NCBI GenBank assembly: GCA_002953655.1
Contig: CP025839.1
Location: 1,302,001 to 1,366,000 of the forward strand
Direction of reading: 5' to 3'
DNA from: Latilactobacillus sakei
GTDB lineage: Bacteria; Bacillota; Bacilli; Lactobacillales; Lactobacillaceae
Length of the DNA stretch: 64,000 nt
The stretch's first letter is position 1, and every line of letters begins with the position of its first letter. The notes below the pieces were generated by a model. The model saw nothing but the letters and a program-made list of their open reading frames with translations. It had not been told where the DNA came from and did no database searches. Shown here one piece after another: positions 34,913-42,225 of the stretch. A program made the translations under genes and the position numbers.

Positions 34913-35169
34913 GGCGAACGAGGCTTTAAAATTCGGTAAAGATTGTCATACTTGTTAAAGCGCCCCCAAGACCGTTTCATTCGTATTTAACATTTATCAA
35001 GCATTGTTATTGACCAATTCTATTAACAAAGTACTCTTTTTTACGCACCATTGGCCGACGATAATTGATTATTGATTGTTAATAACACCCTTGCTAATGT
35101 TAATAATTGTTATATAATGAAGGCTAAATCCCCTCTTAACAACTATATTTCAAGTAAGGAGTGTTATGT

Positions 35170-35313
35170 GTGGCATTTGATATTACTAAACTTTCGGATC
35201 AACATCTTAAGGCCGCCTGGCACAAACATCGAAAACAAATCTTAACGACATTAGTGCATCCTACCACCTGGTTCGATCAAATTAATCACCTCTTGATGGC
35301 CTTTTTCAAATAA
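35170..35313 (+). CDS. Small hypothetical protein, 47 residues
   Basis: GTG start at 35170 with AAGGAG 8 bases upstream: MAFDITKLSDQHLKAAWHK and then RKQILTTLVHPTTWFDQIN. It has its own promoter-like TTGCTA and TATAAT and a hairpin directly after the stop, making a complete unit. Predominantly helical, His- and Trp-containing, no membrane segment. Function unknown. Confidence 0.6.
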   Translation: MAFDITKLSDQHLKAAWHKHRKQILTTLVHPTTWFDQINHLLMAFFK

Positions 35314-35318
35314 TTAAT

Positions 35319-35363
35319 AAGCGTCTAGTCTTAAACAAAATTTTGTTTAGCACTAGGCGCTTT
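35319..35363 (+). terminator. Hairpin terminator after the 47-residue gene
   Basis: AAGCGTCTAGT and ACTAGGCGCTT with an inner TAAACAAAA/TTTTGTTTA stem; the T-run is imperfect (TTTACTTTT). Confidence 0.75.
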
Positions 35364-35452
35364 ACTTTTGCGCTCATCAATGGTTGTCCCCCATACAAAA
35401 TGGTATACTGCTATATAAGAAGTCTTTATAATATTGGAAGCGAGGCTTTTTT

Positions 35453-35659
35453 ATGATTGCTGTCTTATTAGTTGTTTGCGAAATTTTTATTAGTACGGCC
35501 CTTATTCTCTGGACCAAGCACACTTGGAATTTACCCGTCCTTTTAATGGGCGGCGGGCTCATCCTACTAGCCCTTCTCACACAAATGTGGTGGCAAGTTC
35601 TGTGTATCAGTTTGCTGATAACTAGCTTTGAACTACTCGCCAGCCACTATCATCTATAG
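35453..35659 (+). CDS. Small integral membrane protein, 68 residues
   Basis: Almost entirely hydrophobic, with two or three helices (IAVLLVVCEIFISTALILW, LPVLLMGGGLILLALL, VLCISLLITSFELLA). It is preceded by GGAAGCGAGG and lies 16 bp before a secreted-peptidase-like gene, so the two are probably cotranscribed. Function unknown; it could be an immunity or accessory factor, but nothing proves this. Confidence 0.6.
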   Translation: MIAVLLVVCEIFISTALILWTKHTWNLPVLLMGGGLILLALLTQMWWQVLCISLLITSFELLASHYHL

Positions 35660-35675
35660 CAAGGAGTACTGATTA

Positions 35676-36311
35676 TTGAAACTAAAAAAGAAGCACCGTC
35701 TAAGATTATTAGGGATACTACTGATGGCTGGCTTTGGCCTATTGATAGTCCAAGCGCAGTTTGGTAAGCCCCTATTAAAAATACAAAATGCCCAATCCGC
35801 ACAAGATATCACTAAAAAGCCTAAAAAAGTCCTGTTAGATATCGCACCCATTTCTCAATTTCCAGAATTACCAACTGGCTGCGAAATCACGGCCGTCGCA
35901 ATGCTGATGACTTATAAAGATATCGACTTACCCAAAACAGCTATCCCAGAATTGATTCCCTACACAACCACTGGCGATATGGAGACCGGTTTTTGGGGTA
36001 ACCCATTTGATGATTCCGGTTATACCATGTACCCACCTGCTTGGGCCGATTTATTCGATCAATATCTAGGCAGCTTCACCGATCTTTCTAATGCATCCGT
36101 ATCGACCTTAAAAAAGACACTTGATCATAAAAAACCAATCGTCGCGTGGATTAATTATCACGGGCAACCTGCTCATTCCGTTTTAATCGTCGGTTATGAC
36201 CAAGACCACTTCTATTTTAATGATCCTTACACAGGGAAACGCAAAAAAATGACATTTAAGGCCTTCTGGAAGATTGCAAGTTACCAAGGCCACCGGGCAA
36301 TGACTTATTAA
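35676..36311 (+). CDS. Membrane-anchored C39-like cysteine peptidase
   Basis: 211 residues: one N-terminal membrane helix (about 10-28), then a papain-like C39 domain. The catalytic Cys is in LPTGCEITAVAMLM near 69, the His in PAHSVLIVGYD near 168, and Asp/Asn in FNDPYTG near 183. It lacks an ABC partner, so it is the stand-alone extracellular type rather than a bacteriocin transporter. TTG start at 35676, with AAGGAG about 10 bases upstream. Part of a cluster with a small membrane protein and a lipoprotein. Confidence 0.82.
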   Translation: MKLKKKHRLRLLGILLMAGFGLLIVQAQFGKPLLKIQNAQSAQDITKKPKKVLLDIAPISQFPELPTGCEITAVAMLMTYKDIDLPKTAIPELIPYTTTGDMETGFWGNPFDDSGYTMYPPAWADLFDQYLGSFTDLSNASVSTLKKTLDHKKPIVAWINYHGQPAHSVLIVGYDQDHFYFNDPYTGKRKKMTFKAFWKIASYQGHRAMTY

Positions 36312-36332
36312 GTTTAATTGGGGGAATTTATC

Positions 36333-37061
36333 ATGTTTAAGCACCAAACACTAACACTATTATTCGGCACTAGTCTTTTATTACTAACAGCTTGCCAAGC
36401 AAAACAACCTAGTACGCACTCAGTGACATCATCCTCAGCTCAACAAAGCTCACAGGTTGCTCATTCAAAATCATCTTCTGCAGAAATGGTTTCTAAAACC
36501 ACTACTTCTTCAGCAACAACTAGCCATACCGTTCAAGAAACGACTCACACTTATACTGATAGTCAAAAAGCAGCAATCACCCGTGATTTCTTAGAGTGGG
36601 CCGGTCAACGTGCTGAAGTTGGTAATATGGCTGTTAGTGACTGGTACTTTGACCACGGGGCTGACGATCCTGGTGATTGGTTTGCCGAAACACCGGATGG
36701 CCGTGTTTTAGTCCAACATGGTGAAGGTGATGGGCGCCACTACCCCATTCAAGCAGTTGGTGGTTGTGTTTTTTACACCGCATTAGATGGCACGACTGGT
36801 ATCGATTCACAATTATACGATTCCTACGCCAGAAATTATGCTAGCAATATGAATATGAACCGCCCGATTAGTAAGTATTTATTAGGTGATAACGGTGTCG
36901 TTTACGAACTCAAAACGGGAAATGGGCAAACCACAAATACGGAAGATGGTTTTGCATTAGCCCCCTTTAGTGGTAGCCGAAATACATCCCCTACACCATT
37001 TACCGTTTCACAGGATACGGCTGCGCAACAAGAATTAAAATCGTTGTTAGCTGCCTATTAG
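36333..37061 (+). CDS. Lipoprotein of unknown function
   Basis: 242 residues. Lipobox LLTAC at residues about 16-20, a Ser/Thr-rich linker to about residue 75, then a globular domain (ITRDFLEWAGQRAEVGNM, later GDGRHYPIQAVGGCVFYT) resembling DUF4767-type lactobacillal lipoproteins; that assignment is tentative. The ATG at 36333 has GGGGGAA upstream. It starts 21 bp after the peptidase gene. Confidence 0.75.
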   Translation: MFKHQTLTLLFGTSLLLLTACQAKQPSTHSVTSSSAQQSSQVAHSKSSSAEMVSKTTTSSATTSHTVQETTHTYTDSQKAAITRDFLEWAGQRAEVGNMAVSDWYFDHGADDPGDWFAETPDGRVLVQHGEGDGRHYPIQAVGGCVFYTALDGTTGIDSQLYDSYARNYASNMNMNRPISKYLLGDNGVVYELKTGNGQTTNTEDGFALAPFSGSRNTSPTPFTVSQDTAAQQELKSLLAAY

Positions 37062-37082
37062 ACACATTTTAAGGAGAATTCA

Positions 37083-37394
37083 ATGAATAATGCCGCTTTA
37101 TTAGAATACCTCGAAGCAAACTCCCGCGCTCTCGATACCTTTCGCGATAAGAGCCTCGATTATCAAAATGAAAAAAATATGAAGCGTCAACCTGCCAAAC
37201 GTTGGAATGAAGCTAAGGTTGAGCGTGCTGTCGATAAGATGGTCGCCGAATTCATCGCCAGTATCCAACAAAAGATGGCCTTTAACATTCGGGGTGAGCA
37301 CGCTGATGACTATCAAACTTGGGTTGATTTTATCGAACAAAATGAGGTCCTAGAAGGCCTTGAAGAATCAGTCAATGAAATGACATTTGAATAA
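37083..37394 (+). CDS. Hypothetical protein, 103 residues
   Basis: Helical, charged, acidic at the C-terminus (VLEGLEESVNEMTFE), no cysteine or membrane segment. AAGGAG precedes the ATG at 37083, and it follows the lipoprotein gene by 21 bp, so it is likely the last gene of the 35453-37394 cluster. Not recognised. Confidence 0.65.
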   Translation: MNNAALLEYLEANSRALDTFRDKSLDYQNEKNMKRQPAKRWNEAKVERAVDKMVAEFIASIQQKMAFNIRGEHADDYQTWVDFIEQNEVLEGLEESVNEMTFE

Positions 37395-37406
37395 TATAGA
37401 TAAATT

Positions 37407-37445
37407 AAAGTCGGGTCAGCATCAATTTGGCCCGACTCTTTTTTT
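37407..37445 (+). terminator. Terminator of the 35.4-37.4 kb cluster
   Basis: AGTCGGG and CCCGACT arms, with T-run TTTTTTT. Confidence 0.88.
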
Positions 37446-37450
37446 ATACA

Positions 37451-37488
37451 CTAAAAAAGCGACTAAAAATTAATTTTAGTCGCTTTCT
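37451..37488 (-). terminator. Terminator of pgi
   Basis: Minus strand AAAGCGACTAAAA and TTTTAGTCGCTTT arms, then a T-run. Confidence 0.88.
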
Positions 37489-37508
37489 TTAAAACGAAAT
37501 ACTATCAA

Positions 37509-38855
37509 TTATAGGCGTTCGTTTAATTCTTTACCAAGTTCTTCAAAGCCAGGTTTGCCTAATAAAGCAAACATGTTCTTCTTGTAAGCTTCAACACCAG
37601 GTTGGTTGAATGGGTTAATGCCGTTCAAGTAACCTGAAATTGAAACTGCCATTTCGAAGAAGTAAATCATGTAGCCTAATGTATAAGCTGTTTGGTCAGG
37701 AATATTAACGGTCATAACAGGTACGCCACCATCAGTATGTGCTAAAACAACACCTTGGTAAGCTTTCTTGTTAACGAAGTCCATTGTATGGCCTTCTAAG
37801 TAACCTAAACCATCTAAGTTTTGTTCGTCAGCTGGGATGTCAATGTCGCTGTTAGGTTTTTCAACGTTAACAACAGTTTCCATCAAGTTACGACGACCTT
37901 CTTGGATGTATTGACCTAATGAATGTAAGTCAGTTGAGAAGTTAGCGCTTGAAGGATAGATTCCTTTTTGGTCTTTACCTTCAGATTCGCCCATCAATTG
38001 CTTCCACCATTCTGAGAAGTATTGCAATGTTGGTTCGTAGTTTTCTAATAATTCAGTTGTGTAACCCTTACGGTATAAGATGTTACGTAAGGCAGCATAT
38101 TTGTATGCATCATTCTTAGTAACGTCTGTATCTGTATATTCTTCGCGTGCATCAGCGGCACCCTTCATTAATTGGTCAATATCGCCACCAGCAACGGCAA
38201 TTGGTAATAAACCAACAGCTGTTAATACTGAGAAACGACCACCAATGTCATCAGGCACAACAAATTCTGCATAGCCTTCTGCATCTGATTCAGTCTTCAA
38301 AGCACCTTTAGCGCGGTCAGTTGTTGCATAGATCCGGCTCTTAGCTTCTTCTTTACCATATTTCTTGATTAACTTATCTTTTAAGACACGGAAAGCAATT
38401 GAAGGTTCCGTTGTTGTCCCTGATTTTGAGATAACGTTGATTGAGAAATCGCGGTCACCGATCAAGTTAACTAAGTCTGATAAGTAGCTTGAACTAATTG
38501 AATTCCCAGCGAATAAAACTTGTGGGAAATCGCGTTGTTCTGCTGGTAACATGTTATAGAACGTGTTGTTTAAGAAATCAATTGCAGCTTTAGCGCCGAG
38601 GTATGAACCACCGATACCAATTGCCACGAAGATTTCTGAATCGCTCTTAATCTTAGCAGCAGCTTCTTTAATCCGTGCAAATTCATCTTTATCGTAATTA
38701 ACTGGTAAATCTAAGAAGCCACGGAAATCGTTGCCTGCGCCAGTTCCTTCACGTAATTGTGAATCTGCAGCATTAACCATTGCTTGCATTTCTGCAAGTT
38801 CGTTTGATTGAACAAATTTGTCCAAACGTGATGCATCAAATGAAATATGTGCCAT
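37509..38855 (-). CDS. pgi: Glucose-6-phosphate isomerase
   Basis: Interconverts glucose 6-phosphate and fructose 6-phosphate in glycolysis. 448 residues, the shorter Gram-positive form. Conserved segments: [18 protein letters not shown] near 78-95, the sugar-phosphate loop [16 protein letters not shown] near 140-155, [14 protein letters not shown], and [10 protein letters not shown] with the catalytic Glu. AGGAGG precedes the ATG at 38855. Single-gene unit with its own terminator. Confidence 0.97.
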   Translation of the reverse strand: MAHISFDASRLDKFVQSNELAEMQAMVNAADSQLREGTGAGNDFRGFLDLPVNYDKDEFARIKEAAAKIKSDSEIFVAIGIGGSYLGAKAAIDFLNNTFYNMLPAEQRDFPQVLFAGNSISSSYLSDLVNLIGDRDFSINVISKSGTTTEPSIAFRVLKDKLIKKYGKEEAKSRIYATTDRAKGALKTESDAEGYAEFVVPDDIGGRFSVLTAVGLLPIAVAGGDIDQLMKGAADAREEYTDTDVTKNDAYKYAALRNILYRKGYTTELLENYEPTLQYFSEWWKQLMGESEGKDQKGIYPSSANFSTDLHSLGQYIQEGRRNLMETVVNVEKPNSDIDIPADEQNLDGLGYLEGHTMDFVNKKAYQGVVLAHTDGGVPVMTVNIPDQTAYTLGYMIYFFEMAVSISGYLNGINPFNQPGVEAYKKNMFALLGKPGFEELGKELNERL

Positions 38856-38992
38856 AGTAGTCTATTCCTCCTGTTTTTAAAACACAAGTATACTTAATAA
38901 CTTTAGCTTTTTTAAAGGTAAAATGCAAGCTAGATTACCCCCTTTTTCATGCAAGTTTTGCTTTCTTTTCAGAATTTATTTTCTTAAAGGCC

Positions 38993-39021
38993 TTGACTTC
39001 ATTCTGGCAAGCCGCTATACT
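38993..39021 (+). promoter_or_regulatory. Promoter of the attenuator-led ABC operon
   Basis: TTGACT (38993), 17-bp spacer, TATACT (39016). The predicted start near 39028 gives an unusually long leader of about 377 bases before the first transporter gene. Confidence 0.8.
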
Positions 39022-39054
39022 TTTCAACATCAAATAAAACGGAGGTTACTGAAC

Positions 39055-39105
39055 ATGACAAACACTCACTTAGTACAATTGAATATTCGTTGGCAAAGCC
39101 GCTAA
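39055..39105 (+). CDS. Putative leader peptide, 16 residues
   Basis: GGAGG at 39041 precedes an ATG at 39055 encoding MTNTHLVQLNIRWQSR and stop. One Trp codon (39091-39093) is followed by Gln-Ser-Arg. The stop codon lies within one arm of a 9-bp hairpin, so ribosome position would decide which RNA structure forms. Too short for a functional protein; it fits an attenuator leader, with the sensed amino acid perhaps Trp or Arg. Confidence 0.6.
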   Translation: MTNTHLVQLNIRWQSR

Positions 39106-39150
39106 GTGAGATTGTATACCGTCGTGGGATACAGTCTTTTGATTGTATCC
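39065..39150 (+). promoter_or_regulatory. Alternative RNA pairings overlapping the leader peptide
   Basis: CTCACTTAG (39065-39073) pairs perfectly with CTAAGTGAG (39102-39110). GATTGTAT (39110-39117) can instead pair with ATACAGTC (39129-39136), which in turn pairs with GATTGTATCC (39141-39150) as a 10-bp hairpin with a TTTT loop. Three mutually exclusive stems in a row are the layout of a ribosome-dependent attenuator. Confidence 0.6.
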
Positions 39151-39183
39151 ATGCGGCCATTCATCAGTAATCGATTGAATTTT

Positions 39184-39227
39184 AAGCCTACATGGATTTT
39201 ACTCGAGGAAATCCATGTAGGCTTTTT
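39184..39227 (+). terminator. Attenuator terminator 1
   Basis: A 16-bp perfect stem: AAGCCTACATGGATTT with AAATCCATGTAGGCTT, followed by TTTTT. It lies within the leader, 178 bases before the first transporter gene, so full expression requires read-through. Confidence 0.88.
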
Positions 39228-39230
39228 CTG

Positions 39231-39262
39231 TCCCCTACATGTCTATGTGGGGGACTTTTTTT
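39231..39262 (+). terminator. Attenuator terminator 2
   Basis: TCCCCTACAT with ATGTGGGGGA (10 bp, one G-T), loop GTCT, then CTTTTTTT. It starts three bases after terminator 1. The 3' arm of terminator 1 (CATGTAGG) is also perfectly complementary to the 5' arm here (CCTACATG), so the two hairpins can exchange strands. Confidence 0.85.
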
Positions 39263-39280
39263 ATTTGAAAAATGAGTGTG

Positions 39281-39379
39281 TTCAGCCTGATTATACTTTG
39301 AAGAGTAGCTTAGTCCAGTGAATGAATGATGTCATCGTTCGTTTGCGGGACGTAGCTAACCGTAGAAGTATGGGCTGAA
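39281..39379 (+). ncRNA. Unclassified structured leader element (candidate riboswitch or mRNA structure)
   Basis: About 99 bases fold into a closed multi-stem domain. P1 is TTCAGCC/GGCTGAA and ATACTT/AAGTAT. P2 is TAGCT/AGCTA and GTCC/GGAC. P3 is AATGAATGA/TCGTTCGTT with a TGTCA loop. All stems but P3, which has two G-T pairs, are perfect. It ends 9 bases before the RBS AAAGGAG of the first transporter gene. I could not match it to a T-box or a known riboswitch class. Confidence 0.55.
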
Positions 39380-39404
39380 AAGCACGTTAAAGGAGCTTTC
39401 GTCA

Positions 39405-40406
39405 ATGTCTAAACTAAAACGTTTTTTACCACTTATCTTAATTTTCGGTAGTTTACTCACACTACTAGGCATCAAAAAAATCAAAGAAGCTCACCAACCT
39501 GATTTGCCAACTGTTGGTATTTTACAGCCCTTATCCCATCCCGCACTCGACGAAATTCACCGTGGCATTGTCGCAGGTTTAGCAAGTGCCGGCTATCATA
39601 ATCACAAAAATATTGAGATTGATTTTCAAAACGCACAAAACGATCAAAGTAACTTGCGCTTAATGAGTAACCGGTTTGTCACCGAAAAAGCTAAGATCAC
39701 TATCGGTATTGCAACACCGGCCGCCCAAAGCCTGGCTAACGCAACAAAACAACTGCCAATTATCCTAGGGGCCGTGACTGATCCAGCCAGTGCCAACCTC
39801 GTTCAAAATAATCAACAGCCCGGTGCCAATATCACCGGTGTTTCCGATCAAGCACCCATTCAAAAACAACTCGATTTAATGCAAACCGTTATGCCGCAAC
39901 TGAAAACCGTTGGTATCTTATATTCCAGCAGTGATAACTCGGCAACCAGTCAGATGCAACTATTCAAGCAACTCGCCAAACAAAAAGGCCTCCAAGTCAT
40001 TGATGCAAGTCTTAGTTCCGTCAACGATCTGGAACAAGTCAGCCAAAATCTAGCGCCTAAAGTTGACGCAATCTACGTGCCGACCGATAACACGATTGCC
40101 AGTGCAATGGGCACGCTCGTCCATGTCACCGATAAAACCAAAACACCGGTCTTCCCTTCAGCCGAAACCATGGTTAAAGATGGCGGCCTTGCCACTGTTG
40201 GCTTAAGTCAATATGATTTGGGCGTTGAAACCGGCAAAATGGCCGCGGCGGTTTTAAGCGGTCGCGCAAAACCCGCTTCAACACCCATTCGCTATTTACG
40301 TAAAGGACACCTCGTCTTAAATCTTAAAAAGGCCAAAGCCTTGCACATCACCATCCCTCAAAATCTTGTTAAAACCGCTAAAGAAAAAGGAGCGATTATC
40401 AAATGA
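39405..40406 (+). CDS. ABC transporter substrate-binding protein (TrpX-like, ABC_sub_bind family)
   Basis: 333 residues. An N-terminal hydrophobic segment (FLPLILIFGSLLTLLGI) has no lipobox Cys, so the protein is probably held by an uncleaved helix. The binding domain is of the DUF534/ABC_sub_bind type: TVGILQPLSHPALDEIHRG, IGIATPAAQSLANAT, and AIYVPTDNTIASAMG. Family members bind tryptophan or tyrosine. It starts an operon with permease and ATPase genes (4-bp overlaps) behind the long attenuator leader. Confidence 0.85.
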   Translation: MSKLKRFLPLILIFGSLLTLLGIKKIKEAHQPDLPTVGILQPLSHPALDEIHRGIVAGLASAGYHNHKNIEIDFQNAQNDQSNLRLMSNRFVTEKAKITIGIATPAAQSLANATKQLPIILGAVTDPASANLVQNNQQPGANITGVSDQAPIQKQLDLMQTVMPQLKTVGILYSSSDNSATSQMQLFKQLAKQKGLQVIDASLSSVNDLEQVSQNLAPKVDAIYVPTDNTIASAMGTLVHVTDKTKTPVFPSAETMVKDGGLATVGLSQYDLGVETGKMAAAVLSGRAKPASTPIRYLRKGHLVLNLKKAKALHITIPQNLVKTAKEKGAIIK

Positions 40407-41266
40407 GCCTCATTATTTCAACCATCGACCAAGGATTATTATGGAGTTTACTCAGTTTAGGGGTCTTCATTACCTTCCGGATTCTCAAATTTCCTGATAT
40501 GACGGTCGAAGGGAGCTTCCCACTAGGGGCCGCATTAAGTGCCGTCATGCTACAACAACATAATCTCGTCCTTTCACTACTAGTAGCCTTTATTGGCGGC
40601 TGTCTTGCCGGGCTAGTCACTGCTATCTTATATAATTATTTTCACGTACAAAGCCTGCTAGCTGGTATCTTGACGCTAACCGGTCTTTATTCGGTTAACT
40701 TGCGTATTTTAGGTCAAGCCAACCTTGCGATCGGTGATCAACATAATCTCTACCAATTGCCTTTTTTACAACAATTAACTGTCGATCAACGGTTGTTACT
40801 CTTGAATTTAATCATCATTGCTGTGGCGATGCTCGTTCTTGCCCTATTGCTCTATACTGAATTCGGGCAAGCACTCATTGCCGCTGGTGATAATCCGACA
40901 ATGGCACTTTCTCAAGGCATCGCCGTCAAACGGACTAAGACAATCGGAATCGTCCTTTCTAATGGTCTCATCGCTTTAGCAGGGGGCTTAGTCGCCCAAT
41001 ATAACGGCTTTGCAGACGTTAATATGGGCATCGGCGTGATGGTCATTGGTTTATCCGCCATCATCATTGGTGAACGACTATTGGTTGGTCGCCACTTCAT
41101 CTCTAAATTAATCAGCATTATTCTTGGGAGTATCGTCTACCGTTTAATCTTATTGTTGGTTCTCCAACTTGGCTTTAACGCCAATGATTTTAAACTTTTC
41201 TCAGCCGTTATCCTCGCCATCTTCATCATTGCTCCCCAACAAAAGAAAGGAATGACCGCTAAATGA
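40403..41266 (+). CDS. ABC transporter permease (TrpY-like)
   Basis: 287 residues with about eight to nine membrane helices, of the LivH/COG4120 type: LGVFITFRILKFPDMTVEG at the N-terminus and GLSAIIIGERLLVGR near residue 216. It starts inside the stop of the binding protein gene (ATGA) and ends in the same way into the ATPase gene. The membrane channel of the importer. Confidence 0.88.
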   Translation: MSLIISTIDQGLLWSLLSLGVFITFRILKFPDMTVEGSFPLGAALSAVMLQQHNLVLSLLVAFIGGCLAGLVTAILYNYFHVQSLLAGILTLTGLYSVNLRILGQANLAIGDQHNLYQLPFLQQLTVDQRLLLLNLIIIAVAMLVLALLLYTEFGQALIAAGDNPTMALSQGIAVKRTKTIGIVLSNGLIALAGGLVAQYNGFADVNMGIGVMVIGLSAIIIGERLLVGRHFISKLISIILGSIVYRLILLLVLQLGFNANDFKLFSAVILAIFIIAPQQKKGMTAK

Positions 41267-42021
41267 CACCGCGTATGACTTTAAACCAAATAAGTTATCA
41301 GATCACAGATAATGATGACCAAAAACAATTACTCAACCAGTTAGACCTCAATATCAATCCCGGCGAATTCGTTGTGCTATTAGGAGCCAATGGTGCTGGC
41401 AAATCAACTTTTTTCAATACTGTTGCTGGTGATTTAACGCCAACTAGTGGTCAAATTATTTTTAACGGGCAAGAAATTACCAAGCAATCGGCCCAACAAC
41501 GGACACGTTTAATGAGCCGGGTCTATCAAGATCCCAAACTAGGGACGGCCGCTGATATGACTGTTGCTGAAAACATCCTGTTGGCTATGCGGCGTGGACA
41601 ACATCGCCGTTTATTGCCGCGTCGTCTAAAACAACAATTACCGAAAATTAAGGCCCTCGCCAAAACGTTACCTAACCATCTAGAACAACAGCTTAATCGA
41701 CCAGTCAGTACCTTATCTGGTGGACAACGCCAAACCCTAAACTTCTTGATGGCAACGATTCAAAAACCCGAACTGCTACTATTGGATGAGCATACATCGG
41801 CCTTAGACGCCGTTTCAAGCCAGGCATTGATGACTTTTACAGATCAAACCATTCGGGACAATCAACTCACCTGTTTGATGATCACCCATGATTTGGAAGA
41901 CGCCCTCCGTTATGGTAATCGCCTCTTAGTCTTAAAAGCCGGCCAACTAATTGCTGATTTTAACGCGGTGGAAAAACAACAACTGACAACTGAAACACTT
42001 CTCAACTATCTTAATGCCTAA
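41263..42021 (+). CDS. ABC transporter ATP-binding protein (TrpZ-like)
   Basis: 252 residues. Walker A LLGANGAGKSTFF (about 38-50), Q-loop in SRVYQDP, signature STLSGGQRQTL near 148, Walker B LLLLDEHTSALD near 170, and H-loop in MITHDLED. All catalytic residues are intact. Last gene of the operon, followed by a strong hairpin. Confidence 0.92.
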   Translation: MTPRMTLNQISYQITDNDDQKQLLNQLDLNINPGEFVVLLGANGAGKSTFFNTVAGDLTPTSGQIIFNGQEITKQSAQQRTRLMSRVYQDPKLGTAADMTVAENILLAMRRGQHRRLLPRRLKQQLPKIKALAKTLPNHLEQQLNRPVSTLSGGQRQTLNFLMATIQKPELLLLDEHTSALDAVSSQALMTFTDQTIRDNQLTCLMITHDLEDALRYGNRLLVLKAGQLIADFNAVEKQQLTTETLLNYLNA

Positions 42022-42085
42022 AAAAATAACAAGTATGCCTAGCGCTGATTAATGTTCAGAATAGGGGATACTTGTTATTTTATTT
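42022..42085 (+). terminator. Terminator of the ABC operon
   Basis: AAATAACAAGTAT and ATACTTGTTATTT arms with an extended upper stem, ending in T-rich sequence. Confidence 0.85.
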
Positions 42086-42136
42086 CTTCAAATTACCTGT
42101 ATTTAGTTCAGTCTATTGATAAAATAAGCGAAACGC

Positions 42137-42165
42137 TTGTAATCGATTTCAACGTGTGCTAAATT
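42137..42165 (+). promoter_or_regulatory. Pyruvate oxidase promoter with overlapping cre site
   Basis: TTGTAA (42137), 17-bp spacer, TAAATT (42160). TGTAATCGATTTCA (42138-42151) matches the CcpA cre consensus at all positions and overlaps the -35, the arrangement for catabolite repression. A short hairpin AGGTTG-CACA-CAACCT follows at 42176-42191. Confidence 0.75.
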
Positions 42166-42225
42166 ATATGTCATAAGGTTGCACACAACCTAAATAGTTA
42201 ATTCACTTAAAGGAGTTCTTTTACT

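Noticed and set aside
39106-39321. A 71-codon open frame over the terminators and leader
   Set aside because: It crosses two strong terminator hairpins, has no RBS at its start, and encodes a low-plausibility peptide. The region is better explained as structured RNA.
39281-39379. T-box or THF riboswitch
   Set aside because: No T-box AGGGTGG-N-ACCGCG sequence, and the conserved words of THF, purine and preQ1 classes are missing.
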